A model generated the notes under the pieces. It did no database searches and was not told the DNA's origin. It was given only the letters and a program-made list of their open reading frames with translations. A DNA stretch of 64,000 nucleotides from Hordeum vulgare subsp. vulgare (taxonomy: Eukaryota > Streptophyta > Magnoliopsida > Poales > Poaceae): NCBI RefSeq assembly GCF_904849725.1, contig NC_058524.1:554407763-554471762 (forward strand), written 5' to 3'. Positions 25,433-37,600 of the stretch are shown here, in pieces. Position numbers and translations under genes: made by a program. The first letter of the stretch is position 1; each line of letters opens with the position of its first letter.

Positions 25433-26499
25433 CTTTCTGCATCTACTACTATTACTCCACACGTCGACCGCTATCCAGCATGCATCTAGTGTATTAAGTC
25501 CAAAAGAACAGAGTAACGCCTTAAGCAAGATGACATGATGTAGATGGACAATCTCATATCTACGATAAAAGCCCATCTTGTTACCCTTGATGGCAACAAC
25601 ACGATGTGTGCCTCGCTGCCCTTTCTGTCACTCGGAAAGGTCACCACACGGTATGCACCCAAAACTAAGCACTTGTCCCATTGCAAAAATCATAGATCTA
25701 GTTGGCCAAACAAAACCCAAGACTCGGAGAGACTTACAAGGATATCAAATCATGCATATAAGAAATCAGCAAATAATCAAATATAATTCATAGATAATCT
25801 GATCACAAATCCACAATTCATCGGATCTCGACAAACACACCGCCAACGAGGATTACATTGAATAGATCTCCATGAAGATCATGGTGAACTTTGTATTGAA
25901 GATCCAAGAGAGAAAAGAAGCCATCTAGCTACTAACTACAGACCCGTAGGTCTGATGTGAACTACTCACGAGTCATTGGAGGGGCAATGATGTTGATGAA
26001 GAAGCCCTCCAACTCCAAAGTCCCCTCTGGCAGGGCACCGGGAAGGGTCACCAGATGAGATCTCTCGGAAACGGAAGCTTAAGGCGGCAGAAAAGTGTTT
26101 TCGTGGATGCCCTAATTTTTTCTGGATTTTTAGGGAATTTGTAGGCCAAATACCTAGGACAGGGGAGTGCCAGGGGGGCCACAAGCTTGTTTGCCGCGGC
26201 CTCCCCCTTGGCCGCGGCAACAGGGCTTGTGGCCCCCTGTGGGCCCACTGCCTTGGCCCTCAAGCCTCCCGATCTTCTTCCGTTGTGGAAAAAATTATTT
26301 TGGTGATTTTATTCCGTTTGGACTCCGTTCCAAAATCAAATCTGAAAGAGTCAAAAACACAGAAAAAACAGGAACTGACGCTTGGCACTGAATTAATAAG
26401 TTAGTCCCAAAAAAGATATAAAAGGTAAACTAAACATCCAAAGTTGACAAGATAACAGTGTGAAACCATCAAAATTATAGATACGTTTGAGACGTATCA
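25433..26499 (-). repeat. Truncated 3' LTR of Gypsy copy 1
   Basis: On the minus strand it starts TGATACGTCTCAAACG at 26499 and follows the 5' LTR at 41109-42176. It stops at 25433, so about 490 bp of the LTR end is missing. The junction with CACTA gene sequence shows no target duplication and looks like a deletion. Confidence 0.88.
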
Positions 26500-26514
26500 A
26501 GCATCCCCAAGCTT
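26500..26514 (-). promoter_or_regulatory. Polypurine tract of Gypsy copy 1
   Basis: On the minus strand AAGCTTGGGGATGCT precedes the 3' LTR. The same AAGCTTGGGGATGC string recurs inside the interior, for example at 38860-38873. Confidence 0.8.
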
Positions 26515-27840
26515 AACTCCTGCTCGTCCTCTAGTAGGGAAGTGATAAAGAATGAATTTTTGATGCTTTCATGCTACCTAGCATAGATGTCCTTTGTAAC
26601 TCCTCTTATGTGACGTGAATGTTCAGATCCATTAGATTCAAAACAATAGTTTGCTATTGACGTGGAGACAATAATAATTCAAGCAAACTAGCAAGGTAAT
26701 CATGAACTTTCAAAATAACAAGGCCAAGAGAAAGTTATCCCTGCAAAATCATATAGTTTGGCTATGCTCTATCATCATTGCACAATGAATTTAAATCATG
26801 CACAACCGCGGTATTGGCCAAGTAATTGTTTTCACACCTTTACTTTCTCAAAACTTTTCAACTCTCACGCAATACATAAGCGTGAGCCATGGTTTTAGCA
26901 CTACAAGTGGTGTGGAGTGTGGTGGAGGTTGCAAGACAAACAAGGAGAAGATGGTCACATTGACTAGGCATGTCAATGAGCTATGGAGATGCTCATCAAT
27001 AGATATCAATGTGAATGAGTAGGGATTGCCATACAAGTGATGCACTAGAGCTAAGAGTATGTGAAAGCTCTTAAAGAAAACTAGTGGGTGTGCATCCAAC
27101 TTGCTTGCTCACGAAGACCTAAGGCAAATTTGAGGAAGCCTATCATTGGAATATACAAGCCAAGTTATATAATAAGAATTTTCCACTAGCTATATGGTGG
27201 TGACAAAACGAGAGACTCTCAATCATGAAGATCATGGTGCTTAATATGCACAAGTGTCGAAAGGTGGTAGCATTGTCCCTTCTCTCTTTTTCTCTCATTT
27301 TTTTTGGATGGGCTCTTTGGCCTCTTTTTTTTGGTGGGCATCTTTGGCCTCTTTTTGTATATGGGCTTCGCTGGCCTATTTTATTTTCTCACATGGGACA
27401 ATGCTCCATCAATGATGATCATCACACTTACAACTCAAAACTTAGAGCAACGATGACTCTATATGAAATGCCTTCGGTAGTGTACCGTGAAAATGATCTA
27501 GCATGGCATAGACATTAATGGAAACATCATGCTAGCTATCTTACGATCATGCAATGGAAATTTAAACTTGGTGGAACATGTCATGGTGGTAGTTGCATGG
27601 AAATATATCTCGGAATGACTTTGAAAAAGCCATAGTAGGTAGGTATGGTGGCTGTTTTGAGGGAGGCTAATGGTGGGTTTTGTGCACCGACGAAAGTTGC
27701 ACGACACTAAAGAAGATAGTGATGGTGGAAGGTGAAAGTTCATCTAAACCATGGACTCAACATTAGTCATGAAGAACTCATATACTTGTTGCAGAAGTTT
27801 TATTAGTAATCGAAACAAAGCATTGAATGCATACTCCTAG
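26515..27840 (-). other. Interior of Gypsy copy 1, 3' section, non-coding
   Basis: No ORF here has recognisable content. The section matches 43290-44410 in copy 2 and the reverse complement of 63070-64000 in copy 3, which makes it a shared family module. It diverges from copy 2 in the last 200 bp before the LTR. Confidence 0.75.
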
Positions 27841-28290
27841 CACTACTGGAATTCAGAAATTTGCCGTCTACTTGGCCTTTGCCGTCAGCTGACACATGGC
27901 AAAGGTACTCTTTGCCGTCAGCTGTCACAGTGCTGACGACAATGAGCTAGCAGATGGAAAACGTTTATTTTGCCGTCGGCCACCTCTTTGCCGTCCGCTG
28001 GCCGACGGCAAAGAAGCCCTATGCGGACGGCAAAGGGAGGGCAGACGGCAAAGGCCCCCACAACGGCCGAAACGCCACCCCACCCACCCCTCCCCTTTGC
28101 CGTCTGCTTGGGGGCCTTCGCCGTCCGCCTGGGAGCGCGGCGACGGCAAAGGGGACGGCGGCCCACCAACCCAACCCCCACCCGGTCCCTCCCCCCCGGG
28201 ACCTTTGTCGTCTGCCTTGGGGGCCTTTGCTGTCCGCCTAGGAGAGCGGCAGACGGCAAAGGCGCGGCAGCCTTCCCACGTACGCACGCC
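27841..28290 (+). repeat. Left subterminal repeats of CACTA element A
   Basis: TTTGCCGTC and its complement GACGGCAAA recur many times in both orientations. Such motifs are the expected binding sites for the element's DNA-binding protein. ORFs crossing this region on both strands are repeat artefacts. Confidence 0.88.
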
Positions 28291-28329
28291 CGCCCCCCTC
28301 CAACCCTTCCCACGTAGCCCACCCCGTTG

Positions 28330-28815
28330 AATCCCTCACCGCGCGCGCCGCCGCCTGCCGACGTCCCGTGCCGCCTGCCCTGCGCCGCTGCCCCGCGTCG
28401 CCCCTCCTCCCTGCCCCGCGCCGCCGCCTGCCCTGCGCCGCTGCCCCGCGTCGCCCCTCCTCCCTGCCCCGCGCCGCCGCCTTCCCTGCGCCGCTGCCCC
28501 GCGTCACCCCTCCTCCCTGCCCCGCGCCGCCGCCTGCCGACGTCCCGTGCCGCTTGCCCTGTGTCGCTGCCCCGCGTCGCCCCTCCTGCTTGCCCCGCGC
28601 CGCCCCTCCTCCCTGTGCCGCCCCTCTTCCGTGCGCCGCCCACTCCTTGGCGCCTGCCCCTCCCAGCGCCTCCCCCACCCTGCACCGCCCCTCCTACACC
28701 GCCCCTCCTGCGCCGCCCCTCCTCCCTGCGGCACCCCTCCTCCCTGCGTCGCCCCTCGTCCCTGCGCCTCCTCCCTGCGCCGCCCCTCCTCCCTGCACCG
28801 CCCTTCCTCCCTAGG
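28330..28815 (+). repeat. GC-rich low-complexity block in CACTA element A
   Basis: Tandem degenerate units built on CCCCTCCTCCCTGCC and GCGCCGCCGCCTGCC fill this block. It yields long proline/alanine-rich ORFs on the plus strand and glycine/arginine-rich ones on the minus strand, which I treat as compositional. It may be the promoter or 5' untranslated region of the downstream gene. Confidence 0.65.
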
Positions 28816-29454
28816 TAAATTTATTTTTGTTATTTTTGTTTTTTTCTCTTTTGTCATTTTTAGGTTCATGGTAATTAGTTTGTGGTAATTAGTTTGTTAG
28901 GTTATACTATATATGCTAATTGTTTATGGTAAAATTAATGACACGAGGATGATAACATTAGTTGTCAAGCATGATGTGTTTTTTTGGTTTTGTTTCTATT
29001 TAATGGTATTTGTAGTTTGAAAATGCCGATGTGTTCTGTGTCACACATGTGACACTTATTATCTACAAAAAATATATTTTCTCATATTACCTCTTCATCG
29101 GAATGGCTAAAAAACAATATATTTTTTTGACTTGGGAGTACTGATGATGTGTTTCAAGAAAAAAGTGGTGTCATTAGAAAAGAAAAAGGTTTAGGGTTGA
29201 GCACATTATTCTATCTTCGAAGATCGACCCGGTACCCTCCCAAAAAAAAAGATCGACCCGGTCCAGCTGATTCATGAGCACAGCGACGTGGGAAGCACTA
29301 TGTTGTGGTGTGTGTGCTTCCACCGGACAAAACAATGAAATTTTGAAACATGGACGCGGCGCCGGACCAGGCGTTGACGGCGGAGGCGGCGGCCGTGCTC
29401 TCCCCGAGGGGGCCGGTCAGGTAGCTGATGAAGTTGGAGGAGATGCCGTAGTAC
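28816..29454. other. AT-rich stretch without recognised features
   Basis: This follows the GC-rich block, from TAGGTAAATTTATTTTTG onward. The GGTAAAT there could be a splice donor closing a 5' untranslated exon. I see no coding sequence. Confidence 0.4.
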
Positions 29455-30225
29455 GCGAACCCCCGACCCCCCGACCCCCGACGCCACAGACCCCTGACCC
29501 CCGACGCCACTCACCCTCAACCCCCGACCCCCTACCCGACCGTGACGCCACTGACCCCCAACTCCTGAGCCCGGACACCTCTTTGGCCTCTTGTTGACCG
29601 AAAAGACCCCAACCCCCGACGCTAGTGACCCTCAACCCCCGACGACACTGAGCCACATAGTTATGAGTTAGGTCACATAGTTATGTTAATTATAAAAACA
29701 TCAAATTTGTGTTCATCGTGTGAATTTCAATGTGCAGTTGTTCGACGACCTCCGAAAACACTCACACTCGACCCCCGACCCCCGACCCCGATCCCCGACG
29801 CCACTGACCCCCGATCCCCGACGCCCGACGGCACTGACCCTCGACCCCCGACCACCGACCCCCGACAACACTCACCCTCGACCCCCAACCCCCTACCCCG
29901 ACCCCCGACGCCACTGACCCCCGACCCCCGATGCCCGACGCCACTGACCCTCGACCCCCGACCCCCGAACCCCGACAACACTCACCCTCGACCCCCGACC
30001 CCCTACCCCGACCCCCGACGCCACTGACCCCCAACCCCCGAGCCCCGACACCTCTTCGGCCTCTTGTTGACCGAAAAGACCCCAATCCCCGACGCCAGTG
30101 ACCTTCGACCCCCGATGACATTCACCCACATAGTTATGAGTTAGGTCATATAGTTATGTTAATTATAAAAACATCATATTTGTGTTGATCGGGTGAATTT
30201 CAATGTGCAGTTGTTCGACGACCTC
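29455..30225 (+). repeat. C-rich short tandem repeats within a 469-bp direct duplication
   Basis: Units such as ACCCCCGACC, CCACTGACC and CACTCACCCTCG repeat through 29455-29650 and 29760-30110. A larger direct repeat is superimposed: the segment ending GTTGTTCGACGACCTCC at about 29754 recurs at about 30223, an offset of 469 bp, including the AT-rich stretch with TAGTTATGAGTTAGGTCA. The complementary strand has runs of GGGG every few bases and could form G-quadruplexes. Confidence 0.8.
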
Positions 30226-30361
30226 CACGTGCGTTGGACGAGCTCCGCCCTTGCGTTTGTTGGTGAGCACAAATGACTTCTCCTCCTACCCCCTTAATTT
30301 GCTCTGTCCCGGTCTTCGTGCCGATGAAACTTGCTAGCTATAGGTTTCTTCAATCAAGAGT

Positions 30362-30685
30362 ATGCGTGACCAGTATGCGTCTCCCATTCGAAAGGGCGAC
30401 ATCTATAAATATGCATTTCTTTGCATATTTATAACCGCCATCCTTTCGAATTGTCCAACATTATCCATGGACAGCCCGAGTATGTGTAGATTGGGTTTGT
30501 TTTCCCGTATGTTGTGCTCCGGATCCGATGCGGATGACCTGTCACTTCTTGATCGATTACATAATGGTGGCCTTCCACATGTTCTTCTCGATAGTGATGA
30601 TGATGATGCATTTATTGATGATAGTGATGATCATGATGCATTTATTGACCCCGAAGCATATATAGACGAGGACGATTGTTATTAG
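30362..30685 (+). CDS. Small acidic ORF of the CACTA family, unknown function
   Basis: This is a 107-codon frame with start MRDQYASPIRKGDIYKYAF, a hydrophobic stretch, and an aspartate-rich tail with DDDDAFIDDSDDHDAF and a final YIDEDDCY before a stop. The acidic tail is conserved in CACTA element B (61598-61697, minus), with few changes and the same stop. The upstream part is missing there. Conservation of the tail suggests it is, or was, a real exon, but the ORF start could equally be an internal exon of a larger transcript. I do not recognise a domain. It contains a strong hairpin at 30386-30451. Confidence 0.4.
   Translation: MRDQYASPIRKGDIYKYAFLCIFITAILSNCPTLSMDSPSMCRLGLFSRMLCSGSDADDLSLLDRLHNGGLPHVLLDSDDDDAFIDDSDDHDAFIDPEAYIDEDDCY
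30386..30451. other. Two-part DNA/RNA hairpin inside the acidic ORF
   Basis: The outer stem is ATTCGAAAGG (30386-30395) with CCTTTCGAAT (30442-30451). The inner stem is ATAAATATGCA (30405-30415) with TGCATATTTAT (30422-30432) around a six-base loop. Both arms are perfect. Confidence 0.8.
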
Positions 30686-30818
30686 TTCATGTCAGGTATT
30701 CAACTATTATACTATATATAAATTTTGAGTTCATGTTAGGTATTCAATTTTTATTAGTCATGTTGGTATTTATGTTGTACTAATTTCATTTACTCTTTGT
30801 CATGACAGGTGTTGAAAG

Positions 30819-33337
30819 ATGGTGGGAAAGGGTCGAAAGCACGCCGCGGCTGCTTCTTCGTCGGCGGGTGATGGGATGGGTACTTCTATTCCTGCCTCGC
30901 CTCTTCGGAGAGTGTTGCTCTCTACTATGCAAGGAGCGCCCCCCGTGAGAGGAGGTCGACCACCCGCGAAGCCGAGAGGCACTAAAGGTACACGTTGTAT
31001 TCATGTTGGTATTTATGTTGTACTCATGTTGTATGCATATTGGTATTTATATACATTTTATTACTCATGTTGGTATTTATGTTGTACTAAAGGTACACGT
31101 GGCCGCGGGAGAGGTAGGGCTACACGGTCTCCGCCACCACCCCAAGCTGATTCACCTGAGCACAGGAGGACTTCTAGGGTGGATTCGTCTGAGGTGGAGG
31201 CTACACGGTCTCCGGTTCACGAGCCTCGGGTCGACGAGCCTCAGGTCGACGAGCCTTCGACCCACGAGACTCGTGTCCCAGAGGCTTCCTTCCGGACGAC
31301 TGCGGAGCACAGCAGGGATGAGGGTACGTCCCAAGAGACCCAGTGGGATACCTGGCCTGAGCCAACTGGCCATGCTGGTAGCGACGAGGAGCTGGGTGAG
31401 GGGGATACCGTCTACCAGCGTGGTAGTTCGGGGCTCCCGCTCGTGCCAACGACCCCCGAGCAGAGGTGGTCGATTAGGCCAAATGGGGACAAGTAAGTTA
31501 ATTTACTCTTATTTAACCTTTTGCCTTCGCGTTTTCTCAAATATCTAATGTTTTGGCTTTAATTTGTCATACTGTAGGGGTTGGACTGTTGCCAAGGGTG
31601 TCCGCAAGCCCAACAGCGTCCTTGGTGTTCTTTGCCGTCAAAACTTCCCAGGGTTTGTTACGTTGCCCGGTCGGGAGCGAGAGGTAGGGATGACCTGGGA
31701 GCACTACTTGGGTGCCCCGGCCCCGCCGGAGGTGGAGATCGACGGTGTTTTGTGTGACACGAGGGCGGACATGGTGATCCGAAAGTTCTGGGTAATTTCT
31801 CTGTCACACAATTATAAATTAACCATAGCAATTTACGGTACTAATCGGTGTTGTCTCGTTTGCAGACCTTCTACAGGTGTGAGGAGGGATACGAGGACGA
31901 CGCGGCAAAGGTTATTGAAACCGAATGTCGCCGCCTACTTCAAAACTTTCGGCACGAGGCTCGGGTGTAGGCTGTTCGAGACTACTATGCCACGCGGCGT
32001 ATTAGGATTGATAAGGCGAAGTGCCGTGATGCTAAGATGTAGAAGGAGCATTACATGAAGGTAATTACATATTATTAAGGCTTTGTAGTTAGTTTCCTTG
32101 ATTTGGTTCTTACGCACTCAAATTTCTCTTTATTAACTTAGGTGCCCCCGAGATGGTGTGTGGATAAGATGGATTGTTGGGAGGCCTTGGTGGATCAGTG
32201 GTGCTCCAAAACGTGGGAGACCAGCAACAACAACGCCAAGGAGAGGCGTGGCAAAATGGTTGGCGTGCCACACCATCAAGGGAGCGTCAAATTAATCCAA
32301 TTTGGCAAGAACTGGGTATCTGGTTTGCTTCATGCCTCATGCAATTCATTCTTAATGCTATCTTGAGCCCTTTACCAATACAATTTTTTGCTCTCTCTCT
32401 TTTAGGCGCGTCACAATAAGACGGAGGCGCCACAGATGTACGACCTGTATGCGATGGCCCATACTGCCTCGTACAAGAAGGTCAAGGCATTCTCTGAGTC
32501 TGAACTCGAGCATCCAGAAAACTTCACCAACATCTCCTCCCACGACAAGCTCGTGAAGTACAGAGATCACGGGAAGGCGAGGAAAGGGGAGGACTTTAAC
32601 CCGAGCGAGGGGCCTATTGATCCAGAGCTGGTGATGATAGCTGGCAACGGGAGACGGCCTTATACGTTGTCCTAACACTCTCCGGCAGATAAAGGCACGC
32701 CAAACGAGCTCTTGTCCGGACATAACACGTCGTCCGCGGCCAGTCGAGCTCGCCATCGAGGTTAGTTTAATGGACTCAACTTTCTTTCCACATTATGTTG
32801 TGCGTTGGAACCAATATGATTACATTGCTAACAATGAGTTGTGTTGCAGGATGCTATTCAGAAAGAGAGAGCGGCAATGCAGGCGGCTATGGCGGAGAAT
32901 GATAAGGAAATCAGGGAGCTGGAGGAGAGGATGACTGCATTGGTGGAGGCGGAGAGGGCACGGAATGAAGCGTCTACCAGGGCCATATGCGAGCTCTTCG
33001 TGGTAAGTTTATTCTTCATGTTATTTCAAATCTTGCATTTCAATGTCCGTTTCATTAATAAATAAAAAGTTTGACTTGTCGAAACCAAATTTACAGTCTA
33101 TGTGCGAGAAGAACGGCCAAGTCCCTCCGCCGATGCCAGTCATTAACGTGGCGGGGACGGTGAGTTTCATTTTAGTGGAGTGATCTTAAGAGTGTCCTCA
33201 TGCTAACTACACATTGCAAACGATGTTTGGTGCAGAATATGTCCCGAAACGCATCGCACGACCCTTCTACAGTCCAGCCTTCTCGAGGGCAGCCTTCTCC
33301 AGGTGAAACAAGCCAGAGCCACCGTGCTTCACCCTAA
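30819..33337 (+). pseudogene. Transposase_24-like gene of CACTA element A, nine exons, broken
   Basis: I infer exons 30819-30987, 31093-31492, 31578-31791, 31866-32060, 32142-32315, 32406-32760, 32850-33002, 33097-33159 and 33236-33337. All introns have GT..AG ends that agree with the sister copy. The protein starts MVGKGRKHAAAASSSAGDGM and has a disordered, repeat-rich N-terminus (RVDEPQVDEPSTHETRVPE). It then has KGVRKPNSVLGVLCRQNFPG, WCVDKMDCWEALVDQWCSK, GVPHHQG, YDLYAMAHTASYKKVKAFSE and a coiled coil (MAENDKEIRELEERMTALVE). The core resembles the Ptta/En-Spm Transposase_24 family, thought to bind element DNA. Lesions are TAG at 31968-31970 and 32040-32042, and a 26-bp deletion in exon 6 at about 32650 relative to element B, which shifts the frame. 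Confidence 0.82.
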
Positions 33338-33370
33338 CTTAGGTATGTTATTTCTAGTGTTTTAATAAAA

Positions 33371-33466
33371 AATAGCTAGACTTCCATCTAATGACATAAT
33401 TAGCTTAGTTAGCTCCAAAATAGCTAGACTTCCATCTAATGACATAATTAGCTTAGTTAGCTCCAA
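33371..33466 (+). repeat. 48-bp tandem duplication
   Basis: AATAGCTAGACTTCCATC recurs at 33371 and 33419. The duplicated unit ends in GCTTAGTTAGCTCCAAAA and leads directly into the long tandem array. Confidence 0.85.
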
Positions 33467-36400
33467 AATGGCCTATTTAATAAAAAATGACCTATACTTA
33501 GCTCATTACCCTCGAAATGACATAATTAGCTCCAAAAAGGCATTCTTAGCCAATTTAGCCCGAAGAAGGGGACAAGAAGAGAAAAAGAGGAAAAATGAAA
33601 GGAAGGAAGAGGAAGAAGAGGAGAAGAAGAAGGAGGAGAGGGAGGAGGTGAAGAAGAAGGAGAAGAAGGAGAAGAAGGAGGAGAAGGAGAAGGAGCTCTC
33701 CTTCTTCTTCCTCCTTCTTCCTCCTTCTCCTTCTCCTTCTTCTTCTCCTTCTCCTTCTTCTTTTCTTCTTCTCCTCCTCTTCCTTCTTCTCCTCCTCCTC
33801 CTCCTCCTCCTCCTTATTTTACTTCTTCTTCTCTATCTCTTCTTCTACGTAGCTTAGACTCATCCAAGAAAGGCCAAATTGACTAATTATCCTACGAAAT
33901 GACATAATTAGCTTAGTTAGCTCCAAAATGGCCTATTTAATAAAAAATGACCTATACTTAGCTAATTATCCTCGAAATGACATAATTAGCTCCAAAAAGG
34001 CATTCTTAGCCAATTTAGCCCGAAGAAGGGGACAAGAAGAGAAAAAGAGGAAATATTAAAGGAAGGAAGACGAAAAATGAGGAGAAGAAGGAGGAGAGGG
34101 AGGAGGAGAAGAAGAAGGAGAAGAAGGAGAAGAAGGAGGAGAAGGAGAAGGAGCTCCTCCTTCTCCTTCTTCTTCCTCCTTCTTCCTCCTTCTCCTTCTC
34201 CTTCTTCTTCTCCTTCTCCTTCTTTTCTTCTTCTTCTCCTCTTCCTTCTTCTCCTTCTCCTCCTCCTCCTCCTCCTTATTTTACTTCTTCTTCTCTATCT
34301 CTTCTTCTACGTAGCTTAGACTCATCCAAGAAAGGCTAAATTGGCTAATTATCCTACGAAATGACATAATTAGCTTAGTTAGCTCCAAAATGCCCTATTT
34401 AATAAAAAATGACCTATACTTAGCTAATTATCCTCGAAATGACATAATTAGCTCCAAAAAGGCATTCTTAGCCAATTTAGCCCGAAGAAGGGGACAAGAA
34501 GAGAAAAAGAGGAAAAATGAAAGGAAGGAAGAGGAAGAAGAGGAGAAGAAGAAGGTGGAGAGGGAGGAGGAGAAGAAGAAGGAGAAGAAGGAGAAGAAGG
34601 AGGAGAAGGAGAAGGAGCTCCTCCTTCTCCTTCTTCTTCCTCCTTCTTCCTCCTTCTCCTTCTCCTTCTTCTTCTCCTTCTCCTTCTTCTTTTCTTCTTC
34701 TTCTCCTCTTCCTTCTTCTTCTCCTCCTCCTCCTCCTCCTCCTCCTCCTCCTTATTTTACTTCTTCTTCTCTATCTCTTCTTCTACGTAGCTTAGACTCA
34801 TCCAAGAAAGGCTAAATTGGCTAATTATCCTGCGAAATGACATAATTAGCTTAGTTAGCTCCAAAATGGCCTATTTAATAAAAAATGACCTATACTTAGC
34901 TAATTATCCTCGAAATGACATAATTAGCTCCAAAAAGGCATTCTTAGCCAATTTAGCCCGAAGAAGGGGACAAGAAGAGAAAAAGAGGAAAAATGAAAGG
35001 AAGGAAGAGGAAGAAGAGGAGAAGAAGAAGGAGGAGAGGGAGGAGGAGAAGAAGAAGGAGAAGAAGGAGAAGAAGGAGGAGTAGGAGAAGGAGCTCCTCC
35101 TTCTCCTTCTTCTTCCTCCTTCTTCCTCCTTCTCCTTCTCCTTCTTCTTCTCCTTCTTCTTTTCTTCTTCTTCTCCTCTTCCTTCTTCTTCTCCTCCTCC
35201 TCCTCCTTATTTTACTTCTTCTTCTCTATCTCTTCTTCTACGTAGCTTAGACTCATCCAAGAAAGGCTAAATTGGCTAATTATCCTACGAAATGACATAA
35301 TTAGCTTAGTTAGCTCCAAAATGGCCTATTTAATAAAAAATGACCTATCCTTAGCTAATTATCCTCGAAATGACATAATTAGCTCCAAAAAGGCATTCTT
35401 AGCCAATTTAGCCCGAAGAAGGGGACAAGAAGAGAAAAAGAGGAAAAATGAAAGGAAGGAAGAGGAAGAAGAGGAGAAGAAGAAGGAGGAGAGGGAGGAA
35501 GAGAAGAAGAAGGAGAAGAAGGAGAAGAAGGAGGAGAAGGAGAAGGAGCTCCTCCTTCTCCTTCTTCTTCCTCCTTCTTCCTCCTTCTCCTTCTCCTTCT
35601 TCTTCTCCTTCTCCTTCTTCTTTTCTTCTTCTTCTCCTCTTCCTTCTTCTCCTCCTCCTCCTCCTCCTCCTCCTCCTCCTTATTTTACTTCTTCTTCTCT
35701 ATCTCTTCTTCTACGTAGCTTAGACTCATCCAGGAAAGGCTAAATTGGCTAATTATCCTACGAAATGACATAATTAGCTTAGTTAGCTCCAAAATGGCCT
35801 ATTTAATAAAAAATGACCTATACTTAGCTAATTATCCTCGAAATGACATAATTAGCTCCAAAAAGGCATTCTTAGCCAATTTAGCCCGAAGAAGGGGACA
35901 AGAAGAGAAAAAGAGGAAAAATGAAAGGAAGGAAGAGGAAAAATGAGGAGAAGAAGAAGGAGGAGAGGGAGGAGGAGAAGAATAAGGAGAAGAAGGAGAA
36001 GAAGGAGGAGAAGGAGAAGGAGCTCCTCCTTCTCCTTCTTCTTCCTCCTTCTCCTTGTCCTTCTTCTTCTCCTTCTCCTTCTTCTTTTCTTCTTCTTCTC
36101 CTCTTCCTTCTTCTTCTCCTCCTCCTCCTCCTCCTCCTACTTATTTTACTTCTTATTCTCTATCTCTTCTTCTACGTAGCTTAGACTCATCCAAGAAAGG
36201 CTAAATTGGCTAATTATCCTACGAAATGACATAATTAGCTTAGTTAGCTCCAAAATGGCTTATTTAATAAAAACGACCTATACTTAGCTAATTATCCTCG
36301 AAATGACATAATTAGCTCCAAAAATGCATTCTTAGCCAATTTAGCCCGAAGAAGGGGACAAGAAGAGAAAAAGAGGAAAAATGAAAGGAAGGAAGAGGAA

Positions 36401-37160
36401 AAATGAGGAGAAGAAGAAGGAGGAGAGGGAGGAGGAGAAGAAGAAGGAGAAGAACGAGAAGAAGGAGGAGAAGGAGAAGGAGCTCCTCCTACTCCTTCTT
36501 CTTCCTCCTTCTTCCTCCTTCTCCTTCTCCTTCTTCTTCTCCTTCTCCGTCTTCTTTTCTTCTTCTTCTCCTCTTCCTTCTTCTTCTCCTCCTCCTCCTC
36601 TTCCTTATTTTACTTCTTCTTCTCTATCTCTTCTTCTACTTAGCTTAGACTCATCCAAGAAAGGCTAAATTGGCTAATTATCCTACGAAATGACATAATT
36701 AGCTTAGTTAGCTCCAAAATGGCTTATTTAATAAAAAAAATGACCTATACTTAGCTAATTATCCTCGAAATGATATAATTAGCTCCAAAAAGGCATTCTT
36801 AGCCAATTTAGCCCGAAGAAGGGGACAAGAAGAGAAAAAGAGGAAAATGAAAGGAAGGAAGTGGAAAAAGGAGAAGAAAGAGGAAAAATGAGAAGAAGGG
36901 GACAAAAGGATAAGAAGAAGGAGAAGAAGGAGAAGAAGAAGGAGAAGAAGAAGGAGAAGGAGCTCCCGCTTCTTTCTTATTCTACTCTTCTCCTTCTTCT
37001 TATCCTTCTTCTCCTTCTTCTCCTTCTTCTCCTCTTCCTTCTCCTTCTCCTCCTCCTCCTCCTCCTCCTCCTTTTTCTTCTTCTTCTCCTCTTCCTTCTC
37101 CTTCTCCTCCTCCTCCTCCTTATTTTACTTCTTCTTCTCTTTCTCTTCTCCTATAGTTAG
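33466..37160 (+). repeat. Array of eight 455-476-bp repeats with purine/pyrimidine quasi-palindromes
   Basis: ATGGCCTATTTAATAAA-like unit starts lie at about 33466, 33928, 34389, 34865, 35320, 35794, 36255 and 36719. Each unit has an AT-rich part with several TAATTAGC and GCTAATTA motifs. A long (GAA/GGA)n tract follows, then GGAGCTCC at the centre, then a complementary (CTT/CCT)n tract, ending in CTACGTAGCTTAGACTCATCC. The arms can fold back as imperfect hairpins over more than 100 bp. The eighth unit is degenerate. The ORFs inside are lysine/glutamate, serine or leucine runs with no coding value. Element B carries the same array in inverse orientation. Confidence 0.92.
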
Positions 37161-37600
37161 CTAGGGTTCCACCTAAATGACATAATTAGCTTAGTTAGCT
37201 GCTAAATGGTCTATACTTAGCTAATTTCTCTCCGAAATAACCTATATATACACTACTTCATCTAGTATTATTTTTCTAACTTTCTTATTTGTCATTTTGC
37301 AGATTACCTTCACTTCACGGGAAGCTTGGTTGATGGAATGCTTGAAGATGATTTCTTGTACCATGGGTTGTATTGAAACTATTGTAGTATATGAATATAT
37401 GAAACTTTGTATGCACGTGGATGAAACTGGTGTAATATATGGTTTGGTACGAATGTAACTTCCATAATATGTATGCACTATGGATGAGAGTTAATTTAAT
37501 ATGGTTATGAGTACGGAAAGAAATTTATTTATGTCAAATATATATATATATCCTGATTATTTTTAAAAATGCTGGATATAACAAAAAATAAATAAAAAAG
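37161..37600. other. Unique AT-rich stretch of CACTA element A
   Basis: This stretch lies between the long array and the right subterminal repeats and is conserved in element B (55226-55620, inverse). It may be the 3' untranslated region of the element's transcript. I see no ORF worth naming. Confidence 0.45.

Noticed and set aside
27918..28818. Long ORFs on both strands rich in Gly/Arg or Pro/Ala (up to 255 codons)
   Set aside because: They lie in GC-rich tandem low-complexity and CACTA subterminal repeats; opposite-strand ORFs of equal length and no domain indicate composition, not coding.
29455..30110. C-rich repeats considered as telomere-like DNA
   Set aside because: The unit is not the plant heptamer CCCTAAA and the block lies inside a CACTA element.
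33468..36668. Repeated ORFs with Lys/Glu-rich, Arg-rich or poly-Leu/Ser translations
   Set aside because: They are frames across the GA/CT tracts of the tandem array; each unit gives similar frames in several phases.
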